A DNA stretch of 64,000 bases from Diphasiastrum complanatum. Taxonomy: Eukaryota; Streptophyta; Lycopodiopsida; Lycopodiales; Lycopodiaceae. Position 1 is the first letter of the stretch; each line of letters opens with the position of its first letter. The stretch is taken from assembly GCA_029204225.1 (NCBI GenBank), contig CM055096.1, positions 46,035,346 through 46,099,345 of the forward strand, in the 5' to 3' direction. Position numbers and translations under genes: made by a program. Under the pieces are notes generated by a model. It did no database searches. It saw nothing but the letters and a program-made list of their open reading frames with translations, and was not told where the DNA came from. Positions 1-11,304 of the stretch are shown one piece after another.

Positions 1-313
1 GAGAATAATAAGCGCAAAAGCTTTACCATCCTTTGACTTCCAATTTGAGTCGATTGTGTCATCTTTAAGCTTCTCTTCTATACCTATGACAACATCCCAC
101 AACTTATTGGCGATTAGCAAGGTCTTCATCTTGAATTTCCACAAGTAGTAGATGACAGTAAGAGTGCTACAATTGGAAATCAACTATCTACTGATACCAG
201 AAATTGAAGAATATGATGATATCGATTTGATATCATGAAAGATACTAAGTATTAGAGCTCTGATATAACATATCGCTTTGATATTATGAAGGTAATAGCA
301 TATTAAATAACAT
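1..313 (-). pseudogene. Copia A gag fragment (N-terminal)
   Basis: This is the start of a Ty1/copia gag region read on the minus strand, directly downstream of a primer-binding site at 314-325. It parallels the gag starts of copia B (about 3840-4100) and copia D (about 10850-11040): the same run of text on AAAGCTTT.CCATC, on CATACAA..C.TTAGCCATTA and on the Lys/Met-rich stretch recurs in all three. No long open frame survives. Gag would form the cytoplasmic virus-like particle. The element continues beyond the left edge of the window, so its protease, integrase and reverse transcriptase are not seen here. Confidence 0.65.
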
Positions 314-325
314 GCTCTGATACCA
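314..325 (-). other. Primer-binding site of copia A (initiator tRNA-Met)
   Basis: The minus strand reads TGGTATCAGAGC, the exact complement of the plant initiator methionine tRNA 3' end and the standard copia primer site. It sits immediately after an LTR end reading CCAACA. Confidence 0.85.
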
Positions 326-830
326 TGTTGGAAAGAGGTGATAATGCAATAACGACAAATCGAAGCCTGTGAACGATTTATCGAGCGCAACAGAATGAGC
401 CTGTTTTTCTAATGCATGACTACGCCTATCAATTTTGAACAAAACATAATGACAAGAGTCACGTTCAATCTTTTGGCAACTAGCTTTAAAATCATCAGAG
501 CTAAAGTGATTATGTAGCCAAACAATGAAGAATTGAACTATCAAACAAAAGCAATATGAGATCATAGAGATTCTAACATGATACTGAACACAATAAAGGA
601 TATATTGATTCAGCAAAATCATGATTACAAGACAATTGCGAGCAAGAATGCTCAAGAGTGTTCAAGCTTGAAATCTTGAGAGAGCCACTAAATTCTACTT
701 CAATGCATTGCATAAATGAATGAAATAATAAACGTACGATCAGTTATATATACTAAGAAAGTGTGGCTAGGTTGGGCAGCTGATTAGGTCATAGATCTTA
801 ATGACCAGTTGGCCATAGTGAGTTGGAGTC
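326..830 (-). repeat. 5' LTR of copia A, truncated
   Basis: The LTR ends in CCAACA next to the primer site and runs upstream on the minus strand. A TATA-like stretch (TTATATATAC on the plus strand) lies near 743-752. The expected TGTTGG start is missing: the sequence runs straight into gypsy copy 1 at about 830, so the LTR is cut there. The exact edge is uncertain by 10-20 bp. Confidence 0.5.
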
Positions 831-1731
831 ATGTCCAGTCTACGAAAGGATCGCATTCAATCCACCCTCCTTAGGCAAATTGTGGAATCCTATAGAGAAT
901 TTCCTAACCCCTTGATTGTGCCTTATGATTGGCATGCTTTCCTTAGTAACGAGTTGTCCCTCGCTATAAAGCCCAACACGCGTGGTCGAATCGCCGCAGG
1001 TCCCCTTCTCTACAACCTCGCCTGCGTAGTCCTTGAACAAAAGGTTCGAGGATTTAATCGTTCTGACATATTCTCCACCACCGTTCCATATAACAATCTT
1101 TTTCCTCCTTCCACTGCAACTACTTCCATATTCCTGCCACTACTAATTCACCGGCCAACAACATATGTGCCTCAACTTCCGCTAACCCTCCTTCCACCCG
1201 ACAATGCATCGCACCCCCATGTCCTGCATCTGCCTCTTCTACATCCACTGCTTCCACTTTTGTTCAACCATCCACTGTTGCCACCACCTTTGTTTCTATC
1301 GCCCCCATACCTCCACCTTCTGCAGCCATGTTCGCTTTCTCCACACCTTCCATCGCATCTTCCATACCTCCTGCATCCACTTCCACCCCACTTCTCAACG
1401 TAAACCCTCTCGATTCGCAATTATCCCCCAACACCCTCCTTTGGCTCAATCAGATTAACCTTAGCTCTCCAACATCCCCATCCATCATCGACTCTCCAGT
1501 TTTTCACCATTCCTCTCATTCCATCTTTCGAACAACGCATTGTACAGCCTCTCCACACTTCCACCACACATCTCACATCCCCTCCAGTTTCATCTCATCA
1601 GTTTGTCGAGGGTGCCCGACCAGAGTACGTGCCATCCCTGACCGTGTTGACCCCATCGCACCAGATGACATGGCAGAACCAAAAAAATTCGTAAAGGATG
1701 ACAACGATACTATGCAGGTCATCTGGCCCTG
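831..1731 (+). pseudogene. Gypsy ORF3, copy 1 (partial, internally deleted)
   Basis: This is the third copy of the extra ORF found downstream of gypsy pol at 41548-44678. The opening block (831 to about 1200) matches copy 2 residue by residue: RKDRIQSTLL, EFPNP.IVPYDWH, RIAAGPLL.NLAC, LE.KV.GF. A Pro/Ser/Thr-rich stretch follows in shifting frames, then an Asp-rich end (about 1640-1710) matching copy 2 near 42900-42970. The sequence then jumps about 1.66 kb relative to copy 2 and ends directly on the LTR. The N-terminus is missing at the copia A junction. Function unknown; I recognise no named domain. Confidence 0.6.
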
Positions 1732-2273
1732 TGTAAATAAATAAATTAGTTAGAAAATATATAAATAAGTTGTGACGGTCGTGGCATCCTGCATGCATAA
1801 GCCCATGGCCCAATGAGCACTTGTAAATAATCATTTTTGAATAAACTTGACTTTGGGCCATGCAATTAAAATAATATTAGAAGGCCAAAGTTTAAGTTTA
1901 ACTTAAGTTCTTAAGTTTTGTAATTAGTCAAAAGTCAAATGGTGGTAGGTGGGGTGTGCTTCCTTGTGCACCATAGATTAATTTGTGTTTCTTTTGAAGG
2001 GTGTGGATTTCAATCCCACCTTCTTGCAAGTAGCCAATCGGAAGCAAAGGGCAATGGCCACCCCAAAGATAAAAAGACACCTATTGAGCACCATTTTACA
2101 TGCTAATAGAGAGAAGGAGACTACTATTTTTAAGAGCCAAAGCATCCTCATGTGCTAATCCATCTGCTTATGTCTCTTCTTGTGTTTGTTATTCGCTTTC
2201 TTTTCCATTGTTTTTTATTTAACTAGTTGTGGTTTTTCTCCATAGGCATGCACATTGAGCACATGAGCTAACC

Positions 2274-2330
<57 letters not shown>

Positions 2331-2495
2331 CTTGATGTGCGCTTGTGTTTAGACTTAGTGAAGGTAGTGTTAAGTTGAGTAGTGGTAAAGTAAGGTTAGA
2401 AAAGCATCTAAACTAGCAACTAAGCATAGTTAGGAACCTATCTTGTGTTCTAACCCTTCTTGACAGGTGGAGGGCTGCTCACCATCGAATCTACA
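1732..2495 (+). repeat. LTR of gypsy copy 1
   Basis: This 764-bp block starts TGTAAATAAATAA and ends CTACA, and is collinear with 44679-45460 and the reverse complement of 46821-47614. Shared landmarks include AAGCCCATGGCCCAATGAGCA, a TATA-like AGATAAAAAG near 2068, GAGCTAACCTC before a pyrimidine tract, and CTAACCCTT.TTGACAG followed by GGAGGGCT. The purine-rich GGTGGAGGG is internal, because similarity between copies continues about 25 bp past it. A (CT)n tract has expanded only in this copy. Flank after the LTR is CATCC. Confidence 0.65.
2268..2327. repeat. (CT)n microsatellite inside the LTR
   Basis: About 60 bp of nearly pure CT within the gypsy copy 1 LTR. The other two LTR copies have only short, interrupted pyrimidine runs at this place, so the expansion happened after this copy inserted. 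Confidence 0.9.
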
Positions 2496-2499
2496 CATC

Positions 2500-4247
2500 C
2501 TAAAGGGGTTCAAATTGTTGTGTCAAAAGCAGGGGCTATTGAAGGTTCGCATGAAAATTTGCTCTTGCCTTTGAAGTCGATGAACTGATCCTCGATAAAG
2601 ACTAGATTCCTAATGAATAAAATCTACTGGGTATCGAGGTCGTACAACTTGTAGGTATTGTAAGATGAAGTATTTCTGATTAGGATGGATTTTGAGACTT
2701 TGGAAATCAAATTTCTTTCTTGTAATATTTTGAGATATCCGCATAGGCAATACAACCGAATACTCGTAGGTTCTTCACTAAAGACTTAGATCATGTCCAG
2801 ACCTCAAGGTGTCTATCCTGAGAGAGCGTTAGTCAAAGTCTATAATGCCAAAGTAAACTTTTGTTGATCTGAACAAAAGTATTGAGAGCCTAACTAGAAG
2901 CGAAATAACAATGACGTTATTTGTACAAGAATCCATGTCTCTTCTTGAGTGCTAGGATCTTGCATGTCCTGTCGATTACTTTGCATTGATCTGATTCAAT
3001 TTCTACTTTGTGTCCTGAATCTGTAATTTTGCTACAAAGAGGAGATTCAAAGAAAGATTCTATACATAAAAACACTTGAGAGCAGTTTGAATCGATCATT
3101 TGCAAAGTTTAATCTTGCTCTACCTTCACCTATGATAGCATGTGTGCTAACGTTGCCCAAGTGAAGATACTTCTTATTATTGTAAGGCGTATAGGATTTA
3201 AAATAGCCGATATGACTAGAAATATGCTGAATGACTCCAGAATCGAGAAACCAGAAGCTGTCATCTTATGCTTCTTGATGGTTTGTCGTGAATGCATCAT
3301 GATCCACTTCTTGATTGGGTTGAGATGCTTCTATAGCTACATTTTCCATCTGATTGATTGCGTTTCTTTGTTCTTGGCTTGTAGTATGCAACAATCTTGA
3401 ATCTCGGTGTTGGTTTGTTTGCGGTATCTATAGATTTGTGGGTTCGACTGTTCTTGTGATGTGTCTATTTCTGATTTGACTTTGGTTGTTTTGGGCCTTT
3501 ATTCTTTTGCTTTCTTGAGCTCTTGTTTGTGTACAATGCATGAGAGTCGGCTGTTGAGAAACTAGAGGATTCATTTCTTCCAGTGTCTTCTTGTAGCAAC
3601 ATCGTGATGGTTGAGTCAATAATGGATGTGTCGTGATGATCATCACCCAATTATCATATGAGCAAGTTCTTGAACCGGTTGATGTGATTCTATAGCGAAT
3701 CACCATTCGTCATCTGGAGAGAAAATAATCTTCTTCAAAGGTGTAGCTTAGAAGCTACGTCTTGCACATCATATAGTGTGCTTTCCAGACTTTCTTTGAT
3801 GTCTAAGCTTCAGACACATGGCCGATTTGTGTGTCTGAGATGTTGAGGATGATCAGCGCGAAAGCTTTGCCATCTTTTAGCTTCCATTGAGAGATTGTTG
3901 CATCGTCTGCTTTGGGCTTCACCTCTGCACCTGTGACAACATCATACAACTCCTTAGCCATTAGCATTTTTTTCATCTTAAATCTTTAGAAAAGGTAATT
4001 GGATCCATCAAGCTTGTCCACGATGGGACCAGCCTTGCTTTATGAATCCATGTGGAAGTTAGTCTAGGTGATGGTTACAACTATCCGTGACTTAAGAAGG
4101 AAAGTCTAATGCTATTTTCAGAATGAGAAAACAATTATTCTATCAAGTGATAGAATCATGTTCTGTGGGAAGCTTATCAAGCTATAAAGACAGTTTTGAT
4201 ATCAACACTCTGATACCATGTCGGTATCAGATAAAGGACTCAGAAAT
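2500..4247 (-). pseudogene. Copia B internal region (gag, protease, integrase C-terminus)
   Basis: On the minus strand, downstream of the primer site, the order is gag N-terminus (about 4100-3720), gag body (3706-3428, several frames), a spacer, the protease and pre-integrase area (3105-2840, with an LWHYRL-like piece near 2860), then a block (about 2730-2550) matching the integrase tail of copia G (QGLKT.LIGYTSFDNTYKLYGP region and VDELILD on the opposite strand). The integrase catalytic core is absent, so it has been deleted. Relative to copia D, gag also lacks about 80 bp around 3655. Dead element. Confidence 0.6.
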
Positions 4248-4259
4248 GCTTTGATACCA
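4248..4259 (-). other. Primer-binding site of copia B
   Basis: The minus strand reads TGGTATCAAAGC, one change from the canonical site, next to an LTR end TCCAACA. A second, better-matching site (TGGTATCAGAGT, 4208-4219 region) lies about 40 bp further into the element. Confidence 0.7.
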
Positions 4260-5176
4260 TGTTGGAGAATCTAGACGAACCACAGGATTTGATAGAAGAA
4301 AGATCGGTAATCATGTTTCCCTCGGTGTCATACAATGTGCCACTCTGATCATGCAGGCATACACAAGAATTTTGTTTGTGTTTGCGGAAGCAAAAGAATA
4401 GACAGTCAGACAAATTAATTAGGAAGTCAGATAGAAAACACAAAGAAGTGAAGCACACAATAACAAATCTGAATGCAATAGCAACACATATTGATGTATG
4501 TAAAAATACAAGTTAGATGAATGCTTTGAGCACAAGAAAATCACAGATTAACCATGCGCTCAAGAAGCTAACTATGTTCTGTAAAAGCTCTCAGCTTATT
4601 TTTGACAATCAGTCTAATAGAAAAAATCGGTGCATGAAAGGATCTAGAATGTGTCTGTCTCTCAATGATCATCATTTATATACAATTTTTCATTATTGCA
4701 GATGTAACTACAAGAAGACGGTGTGGAGTTGTTGCGCTGTCTAAGGTAGATCGTGGCTTGCAGTCATTGTTGATGCAGGTATAGTAGCAGTCGTGAAGCA
4801 GTCGAGCATGCAGACTGTAGTGCTACTCCTTTTATGTAGGCATGAAGGCCGCTACAGGTCGCAAGTGATGTTTTTGCGAGACCTTGTGGTCTCCCTAGAA
4901 CCATCGGTACAGGCCTCAAGTGATGTTCTTGTGGGACCTTGTGGTATCCTTAGACCCATCACTACAGGCCACAAGCGATGTTCTTGAGGGACCTTGTGGT
5001 CTCCTTAGAACCATCAGGCCGCAAGTGACACTCTTGCGAGACCTTGTGATCCTTTTGCGGTTGCACGATTTTTGTAGTGAGGGTTTGCGTTGTGTGACAA
5101 TATATGTAAAACTACAACGAAGTGAATGGAACCAGATTAACATGGGATTTAGGAGAGTAGAGGAATAAATCCAAGA
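4260..5176 (-). repeat. 5' LTR of copia B
   Basis: The plus strand begins TGTTGGAGAA next to the primer site. The far end (about 5139-5176) matches the LTR starts of copia D and copia G: GGATTTATT, CTACTCTCC and AAATCCCAT.TTAATC in the sense direction. At about 917 bp it is longer than the copia D LTR (748 bp); part of the excess is a 55-bp tandem repeat at 4855-5053. Confidence 0.65.
4855..5053. repeat. 55-bp tandem repeat, about 3.7 units, inside the copia B LTR
   Basis: Units start at 4855, 4910, 4965 and 5015. Each opens CAGG(T/C)C..CAAG(T/C)GA and contains GA/GGACCTTGTG followed by TCC.TAGA.CCATC. Unit 3 lacks the last 5 bp and unit 4 is partial. Confidence 0.85.
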
Positions 5177-5189
5177 ATATCGCCGACGA

Positions 5190-5612
5190 TGATGGAAAAA
5201 ATGATGAAACTAGTGTCTTCTAATCGACATTAGCATCTCAGGTGGATGATGATGTCAAGTGGTTTATTGATTCGGGCGCCATGAGGCATATGACCCAGAA
5301 GCGTGATTGGTTTGAGAGCCTCTCGCCAATTCATGATGGGGAGAAGTCATACACACCATTGCTGAGGAATGCCAGATATGAGACATGGAAAACATACCAG
5401 TGCAATTCCTTGATGAAAAGATTAAGAACATTCACAATGTACTTTATGCTCCTAGACTCAAGAAGAGTTTGTTTTATGTTGGTGTGATGACAAATCAACG
5501 TTTAAAGGTTGAATTTTTCAAAGATGGGTGTCTAATGAAGGATATGGATCATAACTATAAAGTAGTGGCAACGGGGTATATTACAAGAATTTGGGTTTCG
5601 AATAGTGGTTAG
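5190..5612 (+). pseudogene. Copia C fragment: aspartic protease and pre-integrase
   Basis: A plus-strand scrap encoding WFIDSGAMRHMTQ at about 5260-5300. This is the copia protease active-site block (D-S-G), followed after one frameshift by the typical NVLYAPRLKKSLFYVGVM and a pre-integrase stretch up to about 5610. Opposite in orientation to copia B next door, so it belongs to another insertion. Both ends are cut, with a gypsy scrap following. Confidence 0.75.
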
Positions 5613-5639
5613 GACTGGTAAACACCATTATCTGGCTGA

Positions 5640-6020
5640 CCATTTTTGACAACGGCCCGTAAGGGAAAAGTGGAAGTAGATGATGAGGTTCCCAATGCTC
5701 ACATTTTCTACGCCAACATGGTTCCTAAGTGGGCTATAGACGTCGTGGAATAGCTTATGCGAGGAAGACCCGATCCATCACTATCTTCTTTAGAATAACA
5801 AAAGCTTATAATAAAAGATGCTCCCTATAGCCTAATAACTGGACAACTCTATCGAATGGCAGGAGACCACATTCTCCGCAGACTCCTATTGGATCATGCG
5901 ATAAAACCAATTGTTAGTGCAACCCATGAGAGAATCGGTGGTGGTCACTTTGTTGCTAATGCTACTACTCGTAAAGTCCTTTAAGAAGAATTTTGGTGGC
6001 TTACCATGCATCAAATTTGA
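5640..6020 (+). pseudogene. Gypsy fragment: RNase H end and integrase zinc finger
   Basis: The translation of about 5660-6005 follows copy 2 at 39210-39535 closely: DDE...A.IFY..MVP.WAIDVVE, then L.RGRPDPSL, ILRR, and HERIGGGHFVAN.T.RKVL of the integrase HHCC region. Three in-frame stops. Too short and diverged to place in the same element as copies 1-3, but the same family. Confidence 0.75.
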
Positions 6021-6089
6021 AATTTATGTAACATGGCTCCTTTAAATTACTATTATTATTATTTTTTTAAAATTTGTAATTTTGCATTG

Positions 6090-6660
6090 GGGGGATAGCC
6101 TACAAATAAACCATTTTATTTGTAGTATAGTATGCAGCTCAACGAAAAAATAATGTGACTTTTGAACCACATTTCATATTGAGACAATTATGGTGCCATT
6201 AGAAAGCCTTCAATGAGAATTTTCCAATGACACCAAACATGACCCAGTTCCGAGCTACGGTTAAAAAGATATTGTCAATCAAAGCTATATTTGGTCAAAG
6301 TTGTTGGTCAACCTGACATCACTTTCAGGCACAAATGACTAGTTTGACCTGTTGGTCAACCCAATCTCATTTTTGAACATAGTTAATCATTTTGATTGGT
6401 CAAATTGGTCAATTGTATCCAAAATCGATATCAAATTGACCAACAACTTTGACCAAATATAACTTTGATTGACAATATTTTTTCAATTGTAGCTCAAAAC
6501 TGGGTCATGTTCATGTCACTAGAAAGCTCTCATTGAGGGCTTCCTAATGGCATTGTAATCGTCTCAATGCGAGCTGTGGGTCAAAAGTTACAAACTATTT
6601 TTTATAACCACAGACTATAATATACACAAAATAGCTAACCATCGAATATTGTGTGGGAAG
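6090..6660. repeat. Foldback-like inverted repeat, arms about 195 bp
   Basis: The left arm (6120-6313) and right arm (6435-6630) are reverse complements at roughly 80% or better, with a central spacer of about 120 bp. Clear matching blocks include ATATTGTCAATCAAAG, TATTTGGTCAAAGTTGTTGG and CATGACCCAGTT. Weaker similarity extends to about 6090 and 6660. No open frame. It resembles a foldback or MITE-type element. Confidence 0.7.
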
Positions 6661-7627
6661 ACTGTGGGCAGGAAAAGATTTTATTTTTGTATTTTACATT
6701 GCCAAAAATGTGTCATCCTACATGGCAATCCTTATAGGGCCCATTTTCAAGGCTAAATTTTCTCTAATGGCCCAGTTGTAAATGACATTGTGGCCATCCA
6801 TCATGCTCACCATGACCACGATGAGCTTGGGAATTTACTGGGGGCGATGGAAACTGATGAGAAGGGTGGCAGATAGAAACTCAATAGCTTCTTGGAGATT
6901 TGGATTTATGATCTACGAGATCAGATAGCCATCATTGGTTTTGGTCTTGGCATCGACACGGTTAGGGAGGAAGAACTAGGAGATGTCGTGTTTGGCGAGG
7001 CATCGAGCCTTAGGGGAGGAAGGTGGACTGCGGGATACTAAAGGTTTTGGGCACTAACTGGGGCTCGAGAGAGAGATTCCATAATTCTATCCTTCATGGG
7101 TTATAATGAGATAATCAAACACCAGAGTAGGGAAATGTCTTGAGAAATTAAAATCTTCGTGGAGGCAAGACCAATGGTGACGAGTGATGTAACCATCCAT
7201 CCGTAGGTTGCATAGTTCTTGTTTGATAAAAAATTAGACAAGACCACTTGGGAAGATTGGTGGGATGTAGCAGCTGAGAGGTGTCTAGAGCGGTATGAGG
7301 TCTCTCCTTCCTCGGAATTGACGGATCTGGAGGTAGTTAAGAAGGACAGGAGAGATTGTTGTGAAGCAAAGGGGGAACTAGAGTTAAAATTCATTTGAAA
7401 TAGGTTCACAAATTGTGAATAATTTGGGAACAAACAAGATCCAAATCCATAACCTGATCTTTGGTTAGAAATAGATCAACTCTACCAATCTTGCCAATGT
7501 GAAAAAATCAACATCTACTTAATAAAAGAGATGAAAACTCACTAAGAACCTGATCAAACATCAAACATAAGATATGATGAAGTTGCTGCAAAAACAACGA
7601 GCTACTGTATTTCAAACTTGTGGAACC
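6661..7627. other. Unassigned stretch
   Basis: No recognisable gene or repeat. An open frame of 110 codons on the minus strand (7101-7433) is Ser/Thr-rich, has no recognisable domain and no supporting context. I do not call it a gene. Confidence 0.4.
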
Positions 7628-9905
7628 ATGGACTCTTGCACTAGCCATCCTTCTGCCATGCTACCCTCAGGCCTTGCTCTTTGTCTTACGAAGCCCTTCA
7701 ATGTTTTCATGAATCGTTCCAAGAAAAACATCCAATGGCTATGGACAGTGCCTGAATTAAAAAAAATGAATCAATGTTAGTGAAAGAACAAAGGAATTAC
7801 CACAATAGCAATAGTCTAGGATGGACTAAGAATAGGCGATTGTGTGATGCCTAAAGGGTGCCTTCACAAGGGACAACAAGCTAAGTGGACTAAAGTCTCA
7901 TGACTAACATAACATAATTTTTTATAGGTTGGCGTGGCATGTTTTTTGACTTTTTTTCCACATCAACATTGTCGATTACATTTTATAGCATGTCTCGTGA
8001 TTTCATGATGATCTCAATGCACATATATGTATCTCAATGATCATGACCACATTGTTTTTTGTGCATGTAGTTTGTACTTCCCTTGGTGTTGAGAGGGTTC
8101 TTGACAGAGGAGTTAAAGAGTGCAATCTACAAATCAGTGGCTTGGTGAGATACGATGAATGCACTTGCGATTCACATCATTTTTTCTTGGGGTGATTCAA
8201 GATGATGATCTTACTAACACATATGTCATTGTTGTTTCTCTTTCTTATGAAGATACATTTCATCCAAAGAGATACCGCTGGCATCCATTGAGGAGGCAAG
8301 ACAAAGCTCCATCAAGGCAACGTGTTTGATCGATAAGCGCATATTTTCACACATCCATTCTCACCATTCAAATGTGTCATGTCGGAGTTCGAAAAGAGGC
8401 TATTGCCCTCTTTACAATTGTCTCTTCTCTTCTCGATAAGATCCATGGGGCCTTTGGTAGGACAATCGAAGTGCCCATCGTTTGTGGCCATAAATTGGCC
8501 ATCTTTCCCATTTCTTTTAGGTCATTTCGTGCGTCTTTCGACCCAGCCAAGTGCTCCCAAATCGTGCTCCCGACATTCTTGAATATGTGCATCGGGTCCA
8601 AAAGATGGTTTATCAACAATTATCCCCAATATGGGAGTTCATGAAATATTGATAACCTCTTCATGTCGGGAGGGAGTCGCCGTAGATCTTGATTGGATCT
8701 CCAAATCCGAAGCCAATCACTTGCCTACAATATTAACAAACAAGCACCCACATTTAATGTAGATTATATATCGTTAGAATAAACATAAAGAGAGGAATCA
8801 TAAAATAAATAAATGACATGTACCATTAATTGGCCCAAATATGTATTGTACCTTCATGGAATGAGGACGTTGGCCAACAAGCCCATCACGCATAGGGCGA
8901 TCAGCTGGAAGGTATCGACTGTGGCCCTCATAAACCATCTTTCGCAGATGTTGTGAGTGACGTGCTTGCAAATACTCATCACAAACGGGGCATGCATTGT
9001 ATCCACTAGTTTGGAGCCCTACATTATGACAAAACAACCAGCTTAATCGTGAGTCCAATGTTCGAATTGAAAAAAAAATTTGTGAATGCACATAAAAATT
9101 TAATATAATACCATAAATCAAACCAATTGCAAGGATATCTCACCTGAACATTTCCCATAGCCTAAAAAGTCATGCATCGTCCACATCAAGATTCCCTTTA
9201 CCACAAAATCTCTTTGTCTTAGTGGTCTTGATATATCTCTCACTTGAACTCCTTGCAATAGAATCTTTAGCTCATCTATTAAGGGATCCATATACACGTC
9301 CATATTTTTTGCCTTGTATTTTCTGGGGATAAGAAGGACGAGCATTAGGTGCCCCTTCTTTATACTTAGCCAAGGGGGGATGTTGTAGTTTACAAGGACA
9401 ACCGGCCAAGTGGACCATGATGTGGAGTGCAAATCGAATGGATTCACACCATCCATGATTCACCCCAAATACAAATGGCAAGGCTCATCCCTAAACTCAT
9501 GCCAGGTAGCATCCACGTGCTTCCATGCTGGAGAATCGGCAGGGATTTTCATAGTATCATCGGATGAACGATTGCTCAAATGCCATGTCATTAGCTCCGC
9601 GATGGAATTACACTTAAATATGTGGCGTATCCTGGGTATGATGGGAAAATGTCTTGCCACCTTGGTGGGTATGGTTGCTCCTTGTAAATCTTGCTTGTAC
9701 CAGTGTTCCCCACAGTGTGGACACGTGCTTGCCTCCTCAAACTCATCTCGATATAAGATGAAATCGTTGGGACATGCATGGATGCTCTTGTAATCCATGT
9801 CAACCACGGATAGCATTTTCTTGGCTTCTTGTCGAGACGCCACCATAGTGTTATTTGGGAGCAACAGTTTCCTGAGACGGTTCTCAACTGAAGCTGGTTC
9901 TTACA
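7628..9905 (-). pseudogene. CACTA-A transposase (TNP2/Transposase_21 type)
   Basis: TNP2-type transposases bind CACTA termini and cut and paste the element in the nucleus. Reading leftward, exon 1 (about 9905-9144) has the N-terminal cysteine block IHACPNDFILYR...CPHCG, then AKNMDVYMDPLIDELK and MWTMHDFLGYGKCSG of the Transposase_21 core. Its GT donor follows 9144. Exon 2 (9018-8852) has NACPVCDEYL...MVYEGHSRYLP. Exon 3 starts at 8724 (acceptor AG at 8726-8725) and carries LLDPMHIFKNVG (about 8610-8575). Coding is lost below about 8370. A 30-bp piece at 7665-7628 matches the later part of CACTA C exon 3. Frameshifts in exon 1 show it is dead. Confidence 0.8.
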
Positions 9906-10019
9906 AAGGAACATATCCATCGGTTCTACACATAACCCGATTTAGGGTAAAAATTGTACCCGTTGGTCAAGGTCTTAATTAGAACGGGTTGATAAGCGGG
10001 TTGAGAAGTGAAAATAAAA

Positions 10020-11292
10020 AATCGTTACCTGGCTAGACAGCTTCAGCCCAAAAGCTCTTCGACAAACATGAGTGTGCCAACATACATTTGGCTGACTCAA
10101 CCAGGGTACAATTCTTCCTCTCGGCTAAGCCATTAGACTAAGAAGAATAAGGAGTGATAAATTGTTGTTCAATGCCTTGGCTCTAGCAATACTCCTGAAT
10201 TTGGTAGAGATGTAGTCTCCACCATTATCGGATATCAAGACTTTGATCTGTTTACCAGTCTCTTTATCTGCAGGCTCCTTGAAGATTCTGAAACAATTGA
10301 AAGCTTCTGATTTCTTCTTAATAAAATATACCATAGTTCTTCTGAAAAATTCATCAATAAAAGTTATGAAATACTTTGCATCCTTTAGTGAAGAATTCTG
10401 CATTGGGCCATAGATATGTATATGTACAACATCTAGTAGTCTTCTAGTAGTACGCTGATGGCTTGATCTAGATGATTTCCTACTCTGTTTACCGACTTAA
10501 CAGTCTTGACAGATAGGTAATTTGACTTCCTTATCAAGACAGTCGAGATCAAGTTCGGGGTGTGTCGTGATGATCATCACCAAGCTGTCATATGAGCTTG
10601 GCAAGCTTGATAGCAGTATCATTACTACGTCTTGATTGTCAATGACAGATCTGATAGTGGCCATTTGCTTTAACAAGTTCTTGAACTAGTTGATGTGATT
10701 ATGTAGGGAATCATCATTTGCCATTTTGAGGGTATAAAATTTCTTTCTGAGATGTAGCTTGGAAGCTATATCTCCATTTCATATAATGTTCTCAAGATGT
10801 CCCAGACTTTCTTGGATGTCTGAGCTTTGGACACATGGTCGATTTGCATGTCCGAGATATTGAGGATGATCACATCGCAAATGCTTTGTCATCCGTTAGC
10901 TTCCATCAGAAGATTGCTACGTTATCAGCTTTGGATCTTGTCTCTTCACCTATAACAACGTCATACAATTTCTTAGCCATTACCACAATTCTCATCTTAA
11001 ATTTCCACAGATGGTAATTGGCTCCATCAAGCTTGTCCATGATAGGACTGGCTTTCCCTTGGAAATCCATGTGGAAGATTAGTCTAGATGATAGTAGTAA
11101 CTATCAGTGACTTAAGTATGAAAATCTAGTGCGAAATTACAGAACAACAAAACAATTATCCTATCGGCTAGTAGGATCAGATTCTGTGAGAAGCTTATCA
11201 GGCTATAAAAATAGCTCTGACATAAAACCGCTTAAGAAATCAGATGAATTCTGATATTAAAGCTCTAAATAATTAGAGAATAGTAATCTATC
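10020..11292 (-). pseudogene. Copia D internal region (gag, integrase)
   Basis: After the primer site at 11293-11304 come the gag N-terminus (about 11040-10850) and gag body to 10560, closely matching copia B. There is then a jump into pre-integrase/integrase: SLKDAKYFITFIDEF, KKKSEAFNCFRIFKE and VLISDNGGDYISTKF (10403-10190), the second catalytic Asp of the DDE core being in SDNGG. The sequence fades at about 10020, where CACTA-A flanking DNA starts. Protease, reverse transcriptase and the 3' LTR are missing. Confidence 0.75.
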
Positions 11293-11304
11293 GCTCTGAT
11301 ACCA
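11293..11304 (-). other. Primer-binding site of copia D
   Basis: The minus strand reads TGGTATCAGAGC, a perfect plant initiator tRNA-Met complement, with no spacer after the LTR end CCCAACA. Confidence 0.9.

Noticed and set aside
2461-2481. GGTGGAGGG after TTGACA as polypurine tract or primer-binding site with the LTR ending at TTGACA
   Set aside because: Similarity among the three LTR copies continues past it to CTACA, so it is internal to the LTR.
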